This document shows, one piece after another, positions 1 to 12,775 of a DNA stretch of 64,000 nucleotides. Positions within the stretch are counted from its first letter, which is position 1; every line of letters starts with the position of its first letter. The stretch is from contig JAPEVC010000072.1 of NCBI GenBank assembly GCA_027946555.1, positions 88,503 to 152,502 of the forward strand, given 5' to 3'. Made by a program: the position numbers and the translations under genes. Source of the stretch: Gnomoniopsis sp. IMI 355080. Its lineage: Eukaryota; Ascomycota; Sordariomycetes; Diaporthales; Gnomoniaceae. The notes under the pieces are model-generated. The model was not told the DNA's origin. It did no database searches and saw only the letters and a program-made list of their open reading frames with translations.

Positions 1-933
1 CTATGTCCATGCTCTAGGAGCCATCTTGGGGACTCTGGGATGAAGAGCAGACCGACAGACATGAATGTAGGGATGACAAAGACAAGACCCAGAGGGATCA
101 GGTAGGATTCGCGAGTGAGGATCTTGGATGTGAAGTTGTCGACTATTGTACCAACCAAGGAACCGACCGAGGTCCAGACTTGGAACGAGGAGATCATCAA
201 CCCTCTGTATCGCGCCGGGATAGATTCCTGTTGATTTCGTGCCAGTCAGCAGCTATATTTTTTCTCCCTGGGAGACAACAGGGGCGATGTTATGCCTCCA
301 CGCCTTACCTGGATATACAGCTGTGAGAAAGTCATGAACATTCCGTTCGCCAAGCCAATAACGAAGCGGCCAACGTAGATTGCCCCGATGTTCGTGCTGG
401 CCATCATGATAATGTTGGCAGCCGCGCACAGCACGGCAGCACTCCAGATGCATCCTCTACGGCCCATAAATTTCGCAATGGGGCCAGCAAAGGACGAGCT
501 GATAAAAGCTCCTAGTGTCATGAGGGAGGAAATGAGTTGCTGGCGCTCGGTCGAGATGTTCCAACCGAGCTGCGTTTGTGGATCTTTGTAGCCAAATATC
601 TTGCAAGGCAGGTTAGCTAGCTGATCCAACGACTCGCCTTTTTCTTCCCGTCTGGATATACATACACTGAGAAAGCCAACCATGGCTTGGAGACCAGAAA
701 TCAAACCAAAATCAAACCCTGAGCATAAGGGTCAGTCAAGGTCATTGTGATTGACATGGACGTTTGGGATAGGACAACTTACCATATTGGAACGGACACA
801 TGGACACCAGAGTACAGGCAGCTAGACTCTTCCAGTGATCTTTCATTTTGTACGATGGTCCCGCCAGGTCCTCTTCAGAGGAGGCTCGCGTAGCGTCCTT
901 CACGACGACGTCTTTGGTATCTTTAGACTCCAT
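1..933 (-). CDS. MFS sugar (maltose/hexose-type) transporter, 3' part missing at window edge
   Basis: Plasma-membrane major facilitator of the fungal sugar-porter family, probably importing a hexose or alpha-glucoside by proton symport. Three exons are visible: 933-783, 718-309 and 237 to the edge. The joins are in frame and give QYGFDFGLISG at the first junction and QLYIQ/ESIPARYRG at the second. About 266 N-terminal residues of a usual ~500-550 are present. The sugar-porter marks GRRG (loop 2-3), ESIPARYRG and PESPRWLLEHG (end of helix 6) are all seen. The start is the ATG at 933 (MESKDTKDVV); upstream in-frame sequence has no better ATG. The gene faces away from the FAD monooxygenase at 2111 across a shared 1.2 kb promoter, so joint control is possible. 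Substrate cannot be told from this half. The family call is firm; exon borders are inferred from frame and splice signals. Confidence 0.88.
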
Positions 934-2110
934 ATTGTGCAAGACTGTACACGAATTGAATGATTTCAGTCCTCTCGAAAGAGCAAGAAAAGACAAGAAT
1001 GCCAAACTTGAGGAAAACAAGCGGAAGATGCAGGCATTACAAGGGACGAACCCAGAAGCAAGAGCTTATTATGATTTGACGGACTTACAGTTATGACTTG
1101 CAGGCCTGGCCGGAGGATATCCCGATTAGGTCCACAACCTTTACAGCAAACCTCCCATGGCAGTGTGATCAACCTGCAGGGCACGCTGCAACATATAGTA
1201 CACTGCCATGGGGACCGCACGACGCAGGGAGCAGCAGGCTGTTGCTGTTACTTCGGCGGGAACGCCAAGTTCGATACTAGATCTGCCCTCTACATAGTCC
1301 CTTGCCTTGCCTTTGCCAAATAGGATAACTGCCGACAACCAGACGGAGCTGGGCATTGTTTAGACGGCCCGTGTCCATGCTCAACTTTCCCATTTCCTGC
1401 CTAGTGTGTCAGGAAAAACCTGGGGTACAGACAAGAGGGGGTGCCCTATTTGACAAGCTTTCCCCACATGTTGGCCATCCACCCCTTTGGGCTGATCTTG
1501 TACCGCTTCAGAGGGACTTTGAACGAGGTCACGGGCTACGCGCTTTGCATTTCTGGCCGCCGGTACGCCCCCGCCGTGGCATTTCGTGATGCCAAAATTG
1601 AAGGCCTATATGGGAGGAATATTTCCCTCGGTGGGGCGGGATGGGCGAAATACCCTCGTGAGGGGGTGGGAAGAAAAGCCCAATCAATGCGACTACGTAG
1701 GTCTTGCATCCGAGCTTCCACACGAATATGGATGAGACAGCTGCTCTACCGGGCAGTGATTGGTAAGAAGCAGGTAGTCCGTAGACAAAGACCAAGGTTG
1801 GCTAGAGGCTCGAGATGTCCGAACAGTGAGAGCGGGGGATGCATTCAGTCGCCGCGAGGTGTGTCGCAACATTTTTCCGTAACCTTGGTTAACTCCGGCC
1901 CATGGATATTGTGAACTCTGTTTGCTTATTACCCATAGATGTTTCGTCTCAGCGTGATATCGTGGCGAGGGAATTGTCCTTTTGTATTTCACTCGAGGCC
2001 GTCCGACCCTTTCAGTCTTAGTACGAGTAGCAATTAGAGCTCTCTAACTTTACATATGAATTATACACCAGGGCTTCAACTATAGACACCAGGAAATACA
2101 CGTGGTAGAT
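934..2110. other. Bidirectional intergenic region
   Basis: This is the 1.18 kb between the divergently read transporter and FAD monooxygenase. Open frames here (for example 1441-1914) look like no known protein, and I see no repeat or RNA gene. It must hold both promoters. Confidence 0.6.
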
Positions 2111-3591
2111 ATGGCCGCGACCAAGAGCAAGACCGGCATCAAAGTTGTCGTTGTGGGAGCCGGTTTTGGGGGGCTCACTGCCGCCATCGAGTGTCACCGT
2201 CAAGGACACGATGTGGAAGTCTACGAGAGCTTTCCCGAGCTCAAGGTGTTGGGCGACATCATCTCCTTTGGAGCCAACGGCGGCCGCATCTTCTACCGAT
2301 GGGGAGAACGTCCAGGCGAGATTGCGGACCGTCTGCGAAAGCTCAGCATTGACTTGAGCGAGTACGGCTTTCGGATCCACAAATACGATACCGGTGAGGT
2401 GGTCTTCCACCAGAAGACCCCAGAAATGAACCCAGAAACACCAGTCTTCAATGGTCATAGAGGAGAGCTGCACCAGGTCGTGTTCGACTATGCTAGGGAT
2501 GAGCTGGGAATTCCGATCCATCTTGGCCAGAATGTGGCCGAGTATTTCGAAGATGGTGACCATGCCGCAATCGTCCTCAAGACGGGCGAGAAAATCGTCG
2601 CGGACGTGGTTGTGGGAGCCGACGGTGTACGGTCCAAAGCTAGGGAGCTTGTGCTTGGGTATGAGGACAAACCAAAGAGCAGTGGCTACGCAGTCTGGAG
2701 GGCATGGTGAGTAGTAAACGTCCTCTCTAAATCCCTGTGGGAATATCGCTGATTGAGTTGACTAGGTTCCCCAACACCGACATGATCAAAGACCCGGTGA
2801 CCAAGGAGTTTTGTGAGAACGGCGATACTTTCAATGGCTGGATTGGCCCAGATGTTCATTTTCTTTTTTCAACTATCAAGAACGGGTCTGATTGTTGCTG
2901 GGTCCTAACACACAAGGATGAGCACGATATCGATGAGTCCTGGTCGTTCCCTGGAAAGCTAGAGGAAGTCTTCGAGGTGATCAAGGGATGGGATGAAACG
3001 GTCCATCACATCGTGTCCAAGACACCATCTCTGGTCGACTGGAAACTCGTCTACCGCGACCCTTTGCCAACGTGGGTAAGCAGCAAGGGAAGAACCCTAC
3101 TGTTGGGAGACTCGGCTCATCCCTTCTTGCCAACATCGGCCCAAGGAGCCACTCAGGCCATGGAGGATGGGGTGACTCTGGCAGTATGCCTTCGTCGGGC
3201 TGGCAAGCAGAATATACAGGCCGCCCTCAAGACACATGAGGAGATCAGGTACGTATCCATCCAAAACTTGAGAGTCTGGGAGAAACAAAGCAGATAGGCG
3301 CGGCTAACCTCGCAAATTTGCAGATATGAGCGCGTCAAAGCCGTCCAAAAGACAGGCGAAACGACTCGAGACATGTGGCACAAGACAGATTGGGCCAAGG
3401 TCAAGGAGGATCCCACCAGCATTGCTATGCCACGAGAGGACTGGATTCACTTTCATGATGCCGAGAATCACGCCGAGGACGTTTTCGACGCGGTCTTCCA
3501 AAAGCATTCGGGAACGAATGGCACTGTGCCCACGGCAGGTGACAAACCATCCGTGGGACACACTGATGCGGTTCCCGCCCTTTCTACCTAA
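2111..3591 (+). CDS. FAD-dependent monooxygenase, salicylate-hydroxylase type
   Basis: Class A flavoprotein hydroxylase that uses NAD(P)H and O2 to hydroxylate an aromatic or similar substrate. Exons are 2111-2706, 2766-3248 and 3324-3591, giving 448 residues, normal for the family. The N-terminal Rossmann motif is GAGFGG (about residues 15-20), followed by an acidic end of beta-2 (VEVYES). The DG motif appears as VVGADGVRSKARE near residue 170, and the second FAD motif as GDSAHPFLPTSAQGATQAMEDG near residue 310. The ATG at 2111 is used because the frame upstream offers only a GTG. Its divergent neighbour is an MFS sugar-type transporter, an arrangement seen in small catabolic gene pairs. No other pathway gene adjoins it, so neither an aromatic-degradation nor a secondary-metabolite role is shown. 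Substrate unknown. Confidence 0.9.
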
Positions 3592-3836
3592 GCTCTAGGA
3601 TAGGCACAAAGCATCTGCTTAGACGAGACCCGTTATCATGTTGGGGACATTAGAGAAGACACCAGCATGGGCTGGATATACACCGTATTCACAACGGCTT
3701 ACAGCTGTCAGCAGGATTCATGATTGTTTGGGGAGCAATGTTGTTTTTCAATCTAGAGCTTATTGTTATTAAATCGATCTTGTCACAATCAAGAGGCCTG
3801 TACCAGCATGCCTATTTAAGTCGTTACCTGGGTATC

Positions 3837-4664
3837 TCAAACCACACTCTGCTGTGCAGCAGCTGGTTCATTCCACTTCCTCTCCGCCATGTCAAGAATC
3901 CCCTCGTCCTCCCCCCTTTGCTCCTCAAATCTCCCAATTTCCTTCCTATGCTTTCGTTTCACCCACGTGAGCATTAACGTGCTAATCACGAACAGAGAAC
4001 CGCAAATGATAAGGTCTCCTGCCTCAACAGCACAAGTCACTTTCGCCATCAGACTCCACTCGCCGTTATTTTGCGTATATACAGAGACGAGCGTCGAGAT
4101 CAGCCCTGCCACGGCATTGGTCGTGCTCGGGAGAAAGATTCGATTGAGCAGCCAGATATAGTTCCGGCGCCAGCGGACGGTGAGCCAGAGCAAGCCCAGC
4201 GCTCCGAGGCCGCAGGCCACAGCGGCCACGATCAGGAGCGGCAGGTTCTGCAACCGGCCCAGAATCGCATTGGCTGTGGCCGATGTTGTCGTCAGTTTCT
4301 CAATGCTGGTGAAGGTGCCCGGGAAGACGACAAAACCGGCGAGGACGAGCCATCCAAAGAAAGAAGAGAGGATGTTGTGCATGCGAGGGACCAAGTCGAG
4401 CTGCAGAAGCATGTCCATGTAGCGGGTCCGGATCGTCTCTTGCCTGTGGAGGCCATTGGTGGGACGACGGAGGACGTTTCCCGTCGTTCTTATCGAAGGG
4501 CTCTTGACAGAGGCAGATGTTCGGCTCGAGGAACTGCGTTGGGGCTGTGCCATCGTGGACCTGACGGAACCATTTCTCTGCGGCTCGAGTATCCCCGTTC
4601 GTAAAGAAGGATATCTGACTTGAGGCGGCTTGCTTGCTGTTGCTGGCGGCCGTGTATCTGCCAT
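3837..4664 (-). CDS. Fungal four-helix integral membrane protein, unknown function
   Basis: Uninterrupted 275-residue frame. Residues 1-80 are polar, rich in Ser, Arg, Thr and Pro and probably disordered. Four hydrophobic segments follow at about 97-119, 141-163, 176-197 and 216-236, then a charged tail of about 40 residues. The YMDMLLQLDLVPRMHN stretch just before helix 1 and the WRRNYIWLLNR stretch between helices 2 and 3 look like conserved patches. I recognise it as the kind of conserved hypothetical membrane protein common in Pezizomycotina but can assign no activity. It lies tail-to-tail with the FAD monooxygenase, leaving only 245 bases between stop codons. No signal peptide is visible. 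The coding call is strong because of length and the coherent membrane pattern; the function is open. Confidence 0.82.
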   Translation of the reverse strand: MADTRPPATASKPPQVRYPSLRTGILEPQRNGSVRSTMAQPQRSSSSRTSASVKSPSIRTTGNVLRRPTNGLHRQETIRTRYMDMLLQLDLVPRMHNILSSFFGWLVLAGFVVFPGTFTSIEKLTTTSATANAILGRLQNLPLLIVAAVACGLGALGLLWLTVRWRRNYIWLLNRIFLPSTTNAVAGLISTLVSVYTQNNGEWSLMAKVTCAVEAGDLIICGSLFVISTLMLTWVKRKHRKEIGRFEEQRGEDEGILDMAERKWNEPAAAQQSVV

Positions 4665-5951
4665 GGTGACTTGTGCGGTTGTCCTTCTTGCGTCAAGTTG
4701 AAGATGCGTTCATAAGCACGCCAAGGGAAATTCAATCCAGGGTGCCGTGGAATAGAAGGCCTTCAAAAAGACTTGTGGTAACTTGTTCCGCTTGTATTCA
4801 TGCCTAGGTCTTATCTGAAGTTGACATCGTATCCCCCCCCCCCCATCTTGTTAATTCAGCAATATCAGAGGTCTGGCCTGCTTTCTTAGCCCGGTGTCCG
4901 AAGTGTTTCCTCCAATGCAAGAACAGGAAAGAGACTATACATTTGCTAACATGATTTTGACAGGGTATTTCTCAGAAAATCACACCCCACACCGTATCCA
5001 AAACTGGAAAATTCAACGGTGAGAGGCCCTGCAGAGCTGAGAGGTTGCATTCCCGATGCAATATGACATAGACCCTGTCCGCTTACAGCGCCATTGCCAA
5101 CTAGATACACCGAGGGAGATTTAATTGCATTGCAATCAAGTTTTTGACATGCACTATATACCTTCACCATTTTCGTAAGCGTACTGAAAAGCACGGGCTG
5201 ATTACGCACAGGCTTGCTAAGGTACCTTAGATGTCCTCGGAAACAGCTAGCCGCTTATCGCTGCCAGCATAGAGGTGGGCAAAGGTAGATGATAGGTAAC
5301 AAGGCTGGATTCTATATACTGCATGTGTGTTTAGTATAGTATACTAGAAACAGAATTTGTATTTACGACGATATGACGCTCGCACATCTTTGTACATGAT
5401 GGAAAAATGTATTGTTGGTATTGCTGTCGCGATGTTGGTTATCCGTCTATGCCGTACCCACGTCCATGTATGTGTGTCCAACCCAGAAAGACCAACCTGT
5501 GAGCGCCGTACGATGCGAGGAAAATATATGTCGGCAGCATGGTAACAGGAGATACCAATGCGATCCTGTCCGATCAAAGAAAATGACAGAAATACACAAA
5601 ATATGCATGCAAGAGCAAGATATCCTGGGATGCATCCATGGTGCTTGAAGAGAAGAATAAAACAGTTTGCCGCCCCCGTATGCAAATAGTGAAACATCAT
5701 CGTAAGTCCACTTGTTGTCCACCCCTCTCACTCGAGACCTAGAAGGACTCAGGCTCGAGAATCCCGCCCTTCGTCCAAAGCTCAAGTGCAGTCTTTCTCA
5801 GTCCTGTAAGCTCCTGTTGTCGCTTCCTCACCAATCTCACACCACCAGGACGTTTCTGCACAAAGTCTCTCAAGTCGTGGTACCCACAATCCTCATCTAG
5901 CGGAAACATCAAGCTAGACAGAGGACGAGAGGCTCCCTGCGTGGCAGACTT
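4665..5951. other. Intergenic region with C-tract
   Basis: This 1.29 kb stretch holds the promoter of the membrane-protein gene and the 3' end of the DUF1765 gene. A run of 12 C lies at 4833-4844. No supported gene was found; overlapping short frames around 5344-5785 on both strands look random. Confidence 0.55.
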
Positions 5952-8900
5952 CTAGCCCATCCGACGCAAGTTCTCGACGCCAAGACTAGGCACCTCAACA
6001 TCTCGTAGCCCTGGCACGCCCTCATCACGCCGCCGATCAATGAACGAGTTGCACTCGTGCACGACAATACCCCACTCCGCCAGCGCGCGGCCCGAATATG
6101 TGGCGCGCGCTTTGAAAACACCCACAGGCTCGACTGGCAGTACGATCTGGTGGTCAGCTTCCCAACCTCGCCCAGGGAGGACCTCGAGCCGTATGGTGCT
6201 GTCGTTGGATGGAGACGTCACCATGGGTGTGTCCATTTTCGATTCGACACTCGCTACACGTGTGATTTGGGGCAAATTGAAAACCAATTCCGAGCTCTGC
6301 GACTCCTTGCCCGTGGGAGTCTCCTGATCTGAGTCGGTCTCGGCTCCTTCGAAGGCCGCTGCGTTGCGCGCTCCACTGACCAAGCCCCTCTCTGACGTGC
6401 CAGAGGAGATCCTCTCGGGAAAAGGCATACCTGCGGAGGGAGACGGAAGCTTCCCAACTCCAGAGCATGTCGAGGCAGCACGCGCACTTACTCTGGCCTG
6501 CGCAGGGGCCGGTAAGCGTGGCCTACCCAAGGGGCGCTCACGAGGGAGAGTTGAAAGCATGGTCGAGGCTGCATCGGTCATGTCTGCGTTGGGGTTCCAC
6601 GGGAGCGAGCCAAGCGTAAACTTGAAAACGTATTGCGTGGCTTCGTAAACCGGCACGGAACCAGTCGAGGAGGCATCAGACTCCGTAGAGCTGTGAGAAA
6701 CCTTGCCTGGGGGAGGGGGACCAGACCTTTCTGCTGCTGTGGCTCGTCGTGCTTCCGCGAGCTCGTCCTTTGTCGAGCCATTTCGCTTGGCTCCATCCGG
6801 CCCAAAGCCCCCTGGCGTGGTACTCGATGACAAACTCATCAGCTTGCCAAACATTGACCACCTCTTCTTGGTTGCCGGTTCCGTTTGCGACGTCGATGTG
6901 TCGTTATCGCTTTTTTCTACGGGCGCCGAAGGCACAGTGCTGGTCTCATACGAGCCAAAGGTGCTGTTGATGCTGTCGAATCCTGTCTGCAACAAGCCAG
7001 TCTGCGGTGCAGGCTGCTCTGTGCGGATGATCATGAATCTTTTACCTGGTTGAGGGTGGCACGGCGCCGTCGAAGGGGGCAGCTTCCCGGCTGCATCAGC
7101 AGCCTGCTTCACCCAAAGATAGTGCGACCATGTTTGCTTGAGCCTTTCGGAAACGAGGCAGAAAATTTTCCTGTACACACGTCAGCGGTCTAGATACCAT
7201 GGCGAGTCTATGTCTAAAGGCATAAACTTACATATCCAGTTCGCTAGGGCTCCCCTGGTCGCGACATACTCTCCAGCACAGCAGGCGCATGAAATAAGCT
7301 CGAACCATGGGGGTATAGTTGTTGAAGAACTTGTCGAAAACCGGTTCCGAAAGAAGCCAGTCAACACAAAATTTCTCCTTCCTCGCAGAATCGGCGGTGA
7401 TGATATCCCAAGCCGAGAAGAGCAACGACAAAATGCGAATTTCCGACATGGTGCTATTAGAATCGAAAAGAATTATGTGAAAAACATTCAGCCAGAATTC
7501 CCAGTCCATATGGTCAGTCATCTTTTTTGATTTGCGCTCTGAATCAGTATAACCAGTATAAGTATCCAATACTAGGAGCACCTCGGAGAAAAAGTCGATC
7601 AAGACCAGAGTAGAAGCCTGCTTGAAAGCAGGCGTCTTTCTAGTCGCGGCTTTCAGTATCAACATGAAAGAGGTGGCAAACGTGTCTCTCGCAGTTTCTG
7701 TTAGCCCACCAACAGAGCCCTTCGCTAGCATGTCTTTCAACAGAACAATGAGTCGGTTCTCGTCCATGCCCCTGAGGAGGTTATTGGGAGGCAATTGGGC
7801 AAGGGCTGCAGCCATGGCATCGACACCATTGGTTGGATCCATGATCTGCGGTCCCATCATGCTCTCGAAAGCAGCCTGGCGGTGGTGAATTGTGGAATCG
7901 AGCACACTTAGGAGTTGAGCGTGAATCAGCGCGAAACCAGGCGCTTTGGCCTTGCTGGTCAGAGCCATGTCCGCAGGGATAAATTCCTCCATGAGTATGT
8001 AGTAGTACTTGGTGAAGATGAAGAAGAGGTCGGAGTCCGCACCTCGCCATCTTGAGACCCAGGGCCCATGCCAGTGAATCTTGGCAGCGATAAGGGACAG
8101 TTTAGTGGTGAGCCGCAGGTTATCCGTCATCGTTTTGACTGACGTCCAGCCCAGTCTCGACAACGTTGGTGGGAACATGGACAAGATATCCTCACTGTCG
8201 CCTTTGCTTCTTCTCGGCAAGCCGAAGTCATCGGCAACCCGTCTCAGTAAGTCCGGTGTGAGACCCCAGAGCCTAACGAGGACCTCAGCAATACCCGGGA
8301 CAAAGAAGAAGGCGTACGCGCAAGCCTTGCCGCAGAAGGTGACCAGTGACGCAGGCGCATGTCTGCTTGACATTTTCTCGACCACGATTCCTACCTGCGC
8401 GAGCAAGTTGTTGACAAACATGGTCCTAACATTGTGCTCGGCAGACTCAGCTATGAAGTCTGTTGAATCCCTGGCCTTGGTACGGCCCCGACTGACCTCG
8501 TGTGAACTTCTCTGTTTCAATGGCTGAAAGCAAGGAGTGCACAGTCTCCACTCTGGCCTCATCATGATATTTGTGATGAGTTCGAGGAGGCCTGGACGGT
8601 CGACTCCTGAGACAGGCTGCAAGCCATGAGACGCATCCTTTGCCTGGATACTTGCAAAAGTGGTCGCAGGGAGTCCAGTGTCCTTTTTAGGCCCAGTACC
8701 TTCCAGCAATTCCAGGAGGCCGTTCCACCACTTGTGCAAGATCGTGGTCCGCCGATCGACATTTTCAAAGGAAAGCGCGCTGCCGTCTGCCGAGGATTGC
8801 GCACCAGAATTTCGGAAGAAAGGTATCAACGTATTTCTAGCGATGAGGATCCTTTGGGATGTCGTAGTCTTGGTGAGAAAAATGGCATATTCCGAGTCCA

Positions 8901-10029
8901 GTCTACGGAACGTTCCCCAAAGGGGGTCGCGCTGGGGTTGCGCCTTTGGTGCAGCCACAGTCTCCGAACATTGCGATGGCTCCGTTACACCTGTACTGAC
9001 TGTCCCTCCGGTGTTTGAATCCGAGTGTGAAGAGGCATTCGTCTGCGATGAGAGGCGGTGATCAACATTTTCAGATGCCGGTTTGGTTGACGCTGCTGGC
9101 GAAACGGTCTCGCATTTCGGTAACGGTGCTGGGGATGGCACAGTCAAGGTGACACCGGCTTTCACTGTTCCTGGGGTGGTCGATTTCGGCTGCTTCATCT
9201 TGCCCAAGTAGGTGCTGGCCCTGTTCAAGGCCCGGCTCGTGCCACTTTTCCCATTTGGTGGTGATTCAGCGGTAGCATTCTTCTCCTTGTCACCAACGCT
9301 GTCCGCTGTGTTCTTTCTCCTTGTGAGCTTGCGTGGTGACAGCATGGAGGTTTCTTTCTTGGCAACGTCCGCTTTCTGCCCACCCTCAAGTCCCTTCAAG
9401 GCCTCTAGTCTCTCAGCTTCGGTGTCCCGCTTAGGAGATGGTGACCTCGACCCCCACGACTTCTTGGCATAATCGGCAAATGAAGACGACTTGAACGAGC
9501 GTGACCGATTTCTCGTGCTATAATCTGGTCGCTCGGGAGCAGCCTCCCCTTTCGAGACAGTCAATTCATTCTTGTCTGTCTCCGTTTTCTTGTCTTTCCT
9601 CAGCACGGCAGCCTTGTCCTTTTGTCCAGCATCAGTCGTCCTGCTCGGCAGCCATGACTTTGGCCGGCCGACAAGTGATTTGGACCGGCTCTTGCTCAGA
9701 GGACGTTGTGGAGTCGACATAGGCTCGGGGGGAAGCTGTGGCTTCGGGAGACTCGCCGGGTCCTCATTCGTGACTTCGACCTTTGGCAATTTCAACTCGA
9801 GCGTGTTTGTTGGCAAGTCGAAGCCAAAATTGAAAGATGGAAAGTCGTTGGCGATGCCGGGATTTTCTGCGCCACTCGGCGAGGCCACGGGGGCAGCACT
9901 GTTGAGGTCGATTGATGAGCTGAGACTCGGCGAAGACTTGGTCAGCGGAGTGGAGTCTAGGAATAGATCGGGCGAGGAGTGAGAGCGGTGGACAGCCGGG
10001 GCGGCCATCGTCGGAGCTGGAGTATTCAT
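5952..10029 (-). CDS. DUF1765 family protein
   Basis: Large fungal protein of the DUF1765 family, biochemical role unknown. Exons are 10029-7232 and 7170-5952. The 61-bp intron splits an ATG codon (SELD-M-KIFCLVSERLKQ), giving about 1338 residues. Residues 1-350 are low-complexity and rich in Ser, Lys and Pro. The conserved helical domain runs from about residue 365 (DPLWGTFRRLDSEY) to about 950, with the patch KIHWHGPWVSRWRG and FFIFTKYYYILMEEF near 640-680. A variable Ser/Pro-rich tail then ends in a conserved-looking block (VFKARATYSGRALAEWGIVVHECNSF) near the C terminus, suggesting a second small domain. The first clear ATG is at 10029. The frame stays open about 24 codons further and a TTTTCAAACACAG acceptor-like sequence lies there, so a short upstream exon is possible. 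Confidence 0.87.
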
Positions 10030-11576
10030 CTCATGGCCGAAAAATGAAGACTGCTTTGCTGCAAGCAGCTGCGCGAGGGGTGTCTGTGTTTGAAAAGACA
10101 AGGATACACAATGCGCTCTCGGTGGATCAGCTGCAACTGACAGACAAGTCTTGAATTCGTCAGGCCTGTGGTTCCACCGCTTATGGCCGCGAGCCGGAAG
10201 GGCAGCAGATATTGCCAGACTCTCCTGCAGCGGTCCTAGTCTGGGATGTTCTCTCGCTTGCTGACGTTGAAGCTGTAGTGGAGCTCTTCACCTCATCCCG
10301 GGGTTTCTTTTGAGAGAAAAAGAGAGAAGGGTGTGTGTATGCGGATCGTGCGTCGGAGTGGGTGACTTCCTGAGCCCCTGGCCGGTGGTGTTGCAAGATG
10401 GCGGACTCCTGATAGTAACGCGTTCCCGTCACGGATGTCGAAGTACTGGTGGGCGGGTACCTGATAAGCAGCTGTGGCACAGGCAGAAGAGCGACAACAA
10501 GATGCGGGCAGGTGTAGGTAAGCTGTTGAAAAAGGGTGTCGTCGAAGGTCTAGTCAAAGACTTCGAGAAGGAATTGGAGGATGGATCTAAAACGTGGTGG
10601 TCCCGGCGTAGACGACCTTGGAAGATGAAGAGGGCTTGCAACCAAGTGTACCTCTGTACCTAGGTAGGATTCTCTAGGATTCTCTTGGCCTCCTATCCCG
10701 GGAGCGCCTGTCCGAGAGCCCATGAGGGCCCTGTCCGCCCTGTTCTACCTGTCTTGTGTTGCCGCCTGCCCAGTGGATCCACCGGAACTTCCAAGACATG
10801 CCGCGCTCGCGTGGGGAAGGGGGGTCGCCATAGAAACTGCACATTGGGGGCAATCCGAGATTGGTGGCAAGGCGGATTCTGTGGTGACGGTGATGATGAC
10901 GGTGAGGCTATGATGCTCAAAATTGATAAAAGTCAATTCAAGTTGCGGCGAACATTGGTACGAGTAATACAAAAGCAAACTGCATTTTGACACGATCCGG
11001 CCCGCCCTGGAAGAGCCTACCGCCTTACAAAGAAGTATCTTGGTACTGTGAGTTACTATCTCTATTTGCTTTCTTTCTTTTCTTCTTTTTCTTTTCTCTT
11101 CGTTGGCTTACAAGTCTATCCCCTTTGCACACACATACGAAATCTTATTACTGCCTGGCTGCGTGTTGATCACAACGACAAAGCCACAAGCAAGGTATGT
11201 ACAGTATTCCGTACATACCTAGTATGATAGTCTGCTGGACGAAATGAGCAGAGGAAGAACAGGCTGGTCTGCGCCGATGCACAGGCGTTTCGGAATAAGG
11301 CAACAAAATGCCAACGTGGAGCCCGTTGCAGATGATCGACACGCACAAAGTCGCCCACTGACGGCCCGGGCGGGCGAACCGGCAGCGCGGACTGGGTTTA
11401 CAGCTATGTAGAAAACTCAACACGTTGATTGCTTGTGGAGCACATCGACACCACCGAAATAGACTATGGGTAAGTTCCGGTGTTGCAACAGACCACCTCG
11501 CCCCAACATCATTGGACAACATACACTACATCCAATCGCCTCCATCGCCCCTGGCCTAGCACATGGCGCACTTGCG

Positions 11577-11592
11577 TTTTTTTTTTTTTTTT
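11577..11592. repeat. Poly-T tract (16 T)
   Basis: Homopolymer run read directly from the sequence, in non-coding DNA. Confidence 0.9.
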
Positions 11593-12763
11593 GCCAGTCC
11601 GCCAGTGTTCGTCTTACACAATCCGCCAACTGTTTTGGATTCTGGTACGAGGCGAGGCGAGGAGTAGGAGTAGGGTACCACCGGACAGTTAACGAGCAGC
11701 GGAGCCGGATTTCGGGACACAAATTATTCAGGAGTGTCCGAGTTGTAGCACACCGTTTGGGGAGGGCGGGTGATTGGCCAGCGGTGAGGGTCTGCCAGAT
11801 TTGATGTTGGACAAGATTGCTTCCAAAGTTCTCCCAGATAAGGCACTTCACCATTATTATTCCGTACTTCTGACCGCAACAGGTAGCTCTGGCGCAGGTA
11901 TCGGATGTTCAGAAATGAGACGAACAGCTGCGATAGAGGACGGATCCCCAATGTTGACGCCATAGTCCAGTAGTGTGCGTGACATGATATATGTCCGGGC
12001 AAGCCACAGAATATCGTCAACTAGTCCCATCCATTTTGAGGGAAGTCATCAAGAGAGTCAATCGACAGAACGAAAATAAAGAAAATTAGAAAGAAATCGG
12101 ACCTATTCTTGCGCACAGACACTAGGCTATTCTTGTGTGCATCCAGCACGAGTAACGCTCTTTGAACTTTTCGACGGCAGTCTCTCTCTTTCTCCAGCCT
12201 GCTTAATCTTGCAGTCGACGGACTCTTGAAAGTCCCGACAGCTGAGTTGTAGTCCGTCCAGTGGTGATGTGTTGGCTCTGCAGACGCCTTGGCTTGCAAG
12301 TCTTTGCGCCAAAATAGACCGATTCGAGCGAGATTGGCGGCGGAGACTGGGAGGCAACTGGCCAAAGCAGCTATATTCATTACCTGCTTCATTCTTTTTT
12401 TATTTTTTTTACTTTCGCTCCTTCGTACTGACATGTCTTGTTTCTTTTCGATGCGCGACATGCTGTCAATATCCGAATTGACGTTGAGTTGCACACGGTA
12501 CTTACCTGGGTACCTTGGAAGCAAAGAAGCATCGAGGGCGCCACACCCGAGGGGTCTGCTCATAGGATCATGCCACTACTTACCAAGGTAGGTAAGCATG
12601 CGGCAGCTAATGCCGGTAGGTAGGCTTATATGATGGACAGTCAAATGCAGAGGCTCATTGGCCTGACAAGAAAGTGCTGTCACTTTGACACAAGACTATC
12701 TCACCAGTGGCCCAAGAAGGTGACTCCGCATCGCGGTACATCACTGTCACTCACCATTGGTTG

Positions 12764-12775
12764 CCCCCCCCCCCC
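12764..12775. repeat. Poly-C tract (12 C)
   Basis: Homopolymer run in non-coding DNA. A second 12-C run is at 4833-4844. Both are sites where assembly errors are likely. Confidence 0.85.

Noticed and set aside
1441..1914. 157-codon plus-strand frame in the bidirectional promoter
   Set aside because: Arg/Cys-rich translation without any protein-like pattern, and antisense frames of equal length overlap it.
2111..3591. FAD monooxygenase as a mark of a secondary-metabolite cluster
   Set aside because: No backbone synthase (PKS, NRPS, terpene synthase) or further tailoring enzyme lies nearby within the window.
7228..10101. Start of the DUF1765 protein at 10101
   Set aside because: That codon is TTG. 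The first ATG in frame is at 10029, though a short upstream exon remains possible.
12021..12563. 180-codon minus-strand frame in the gap before Caf120
   Set aside because: No domain, no family resemblance and irregular composition. It looks like a chance frame in non-coding DNA.
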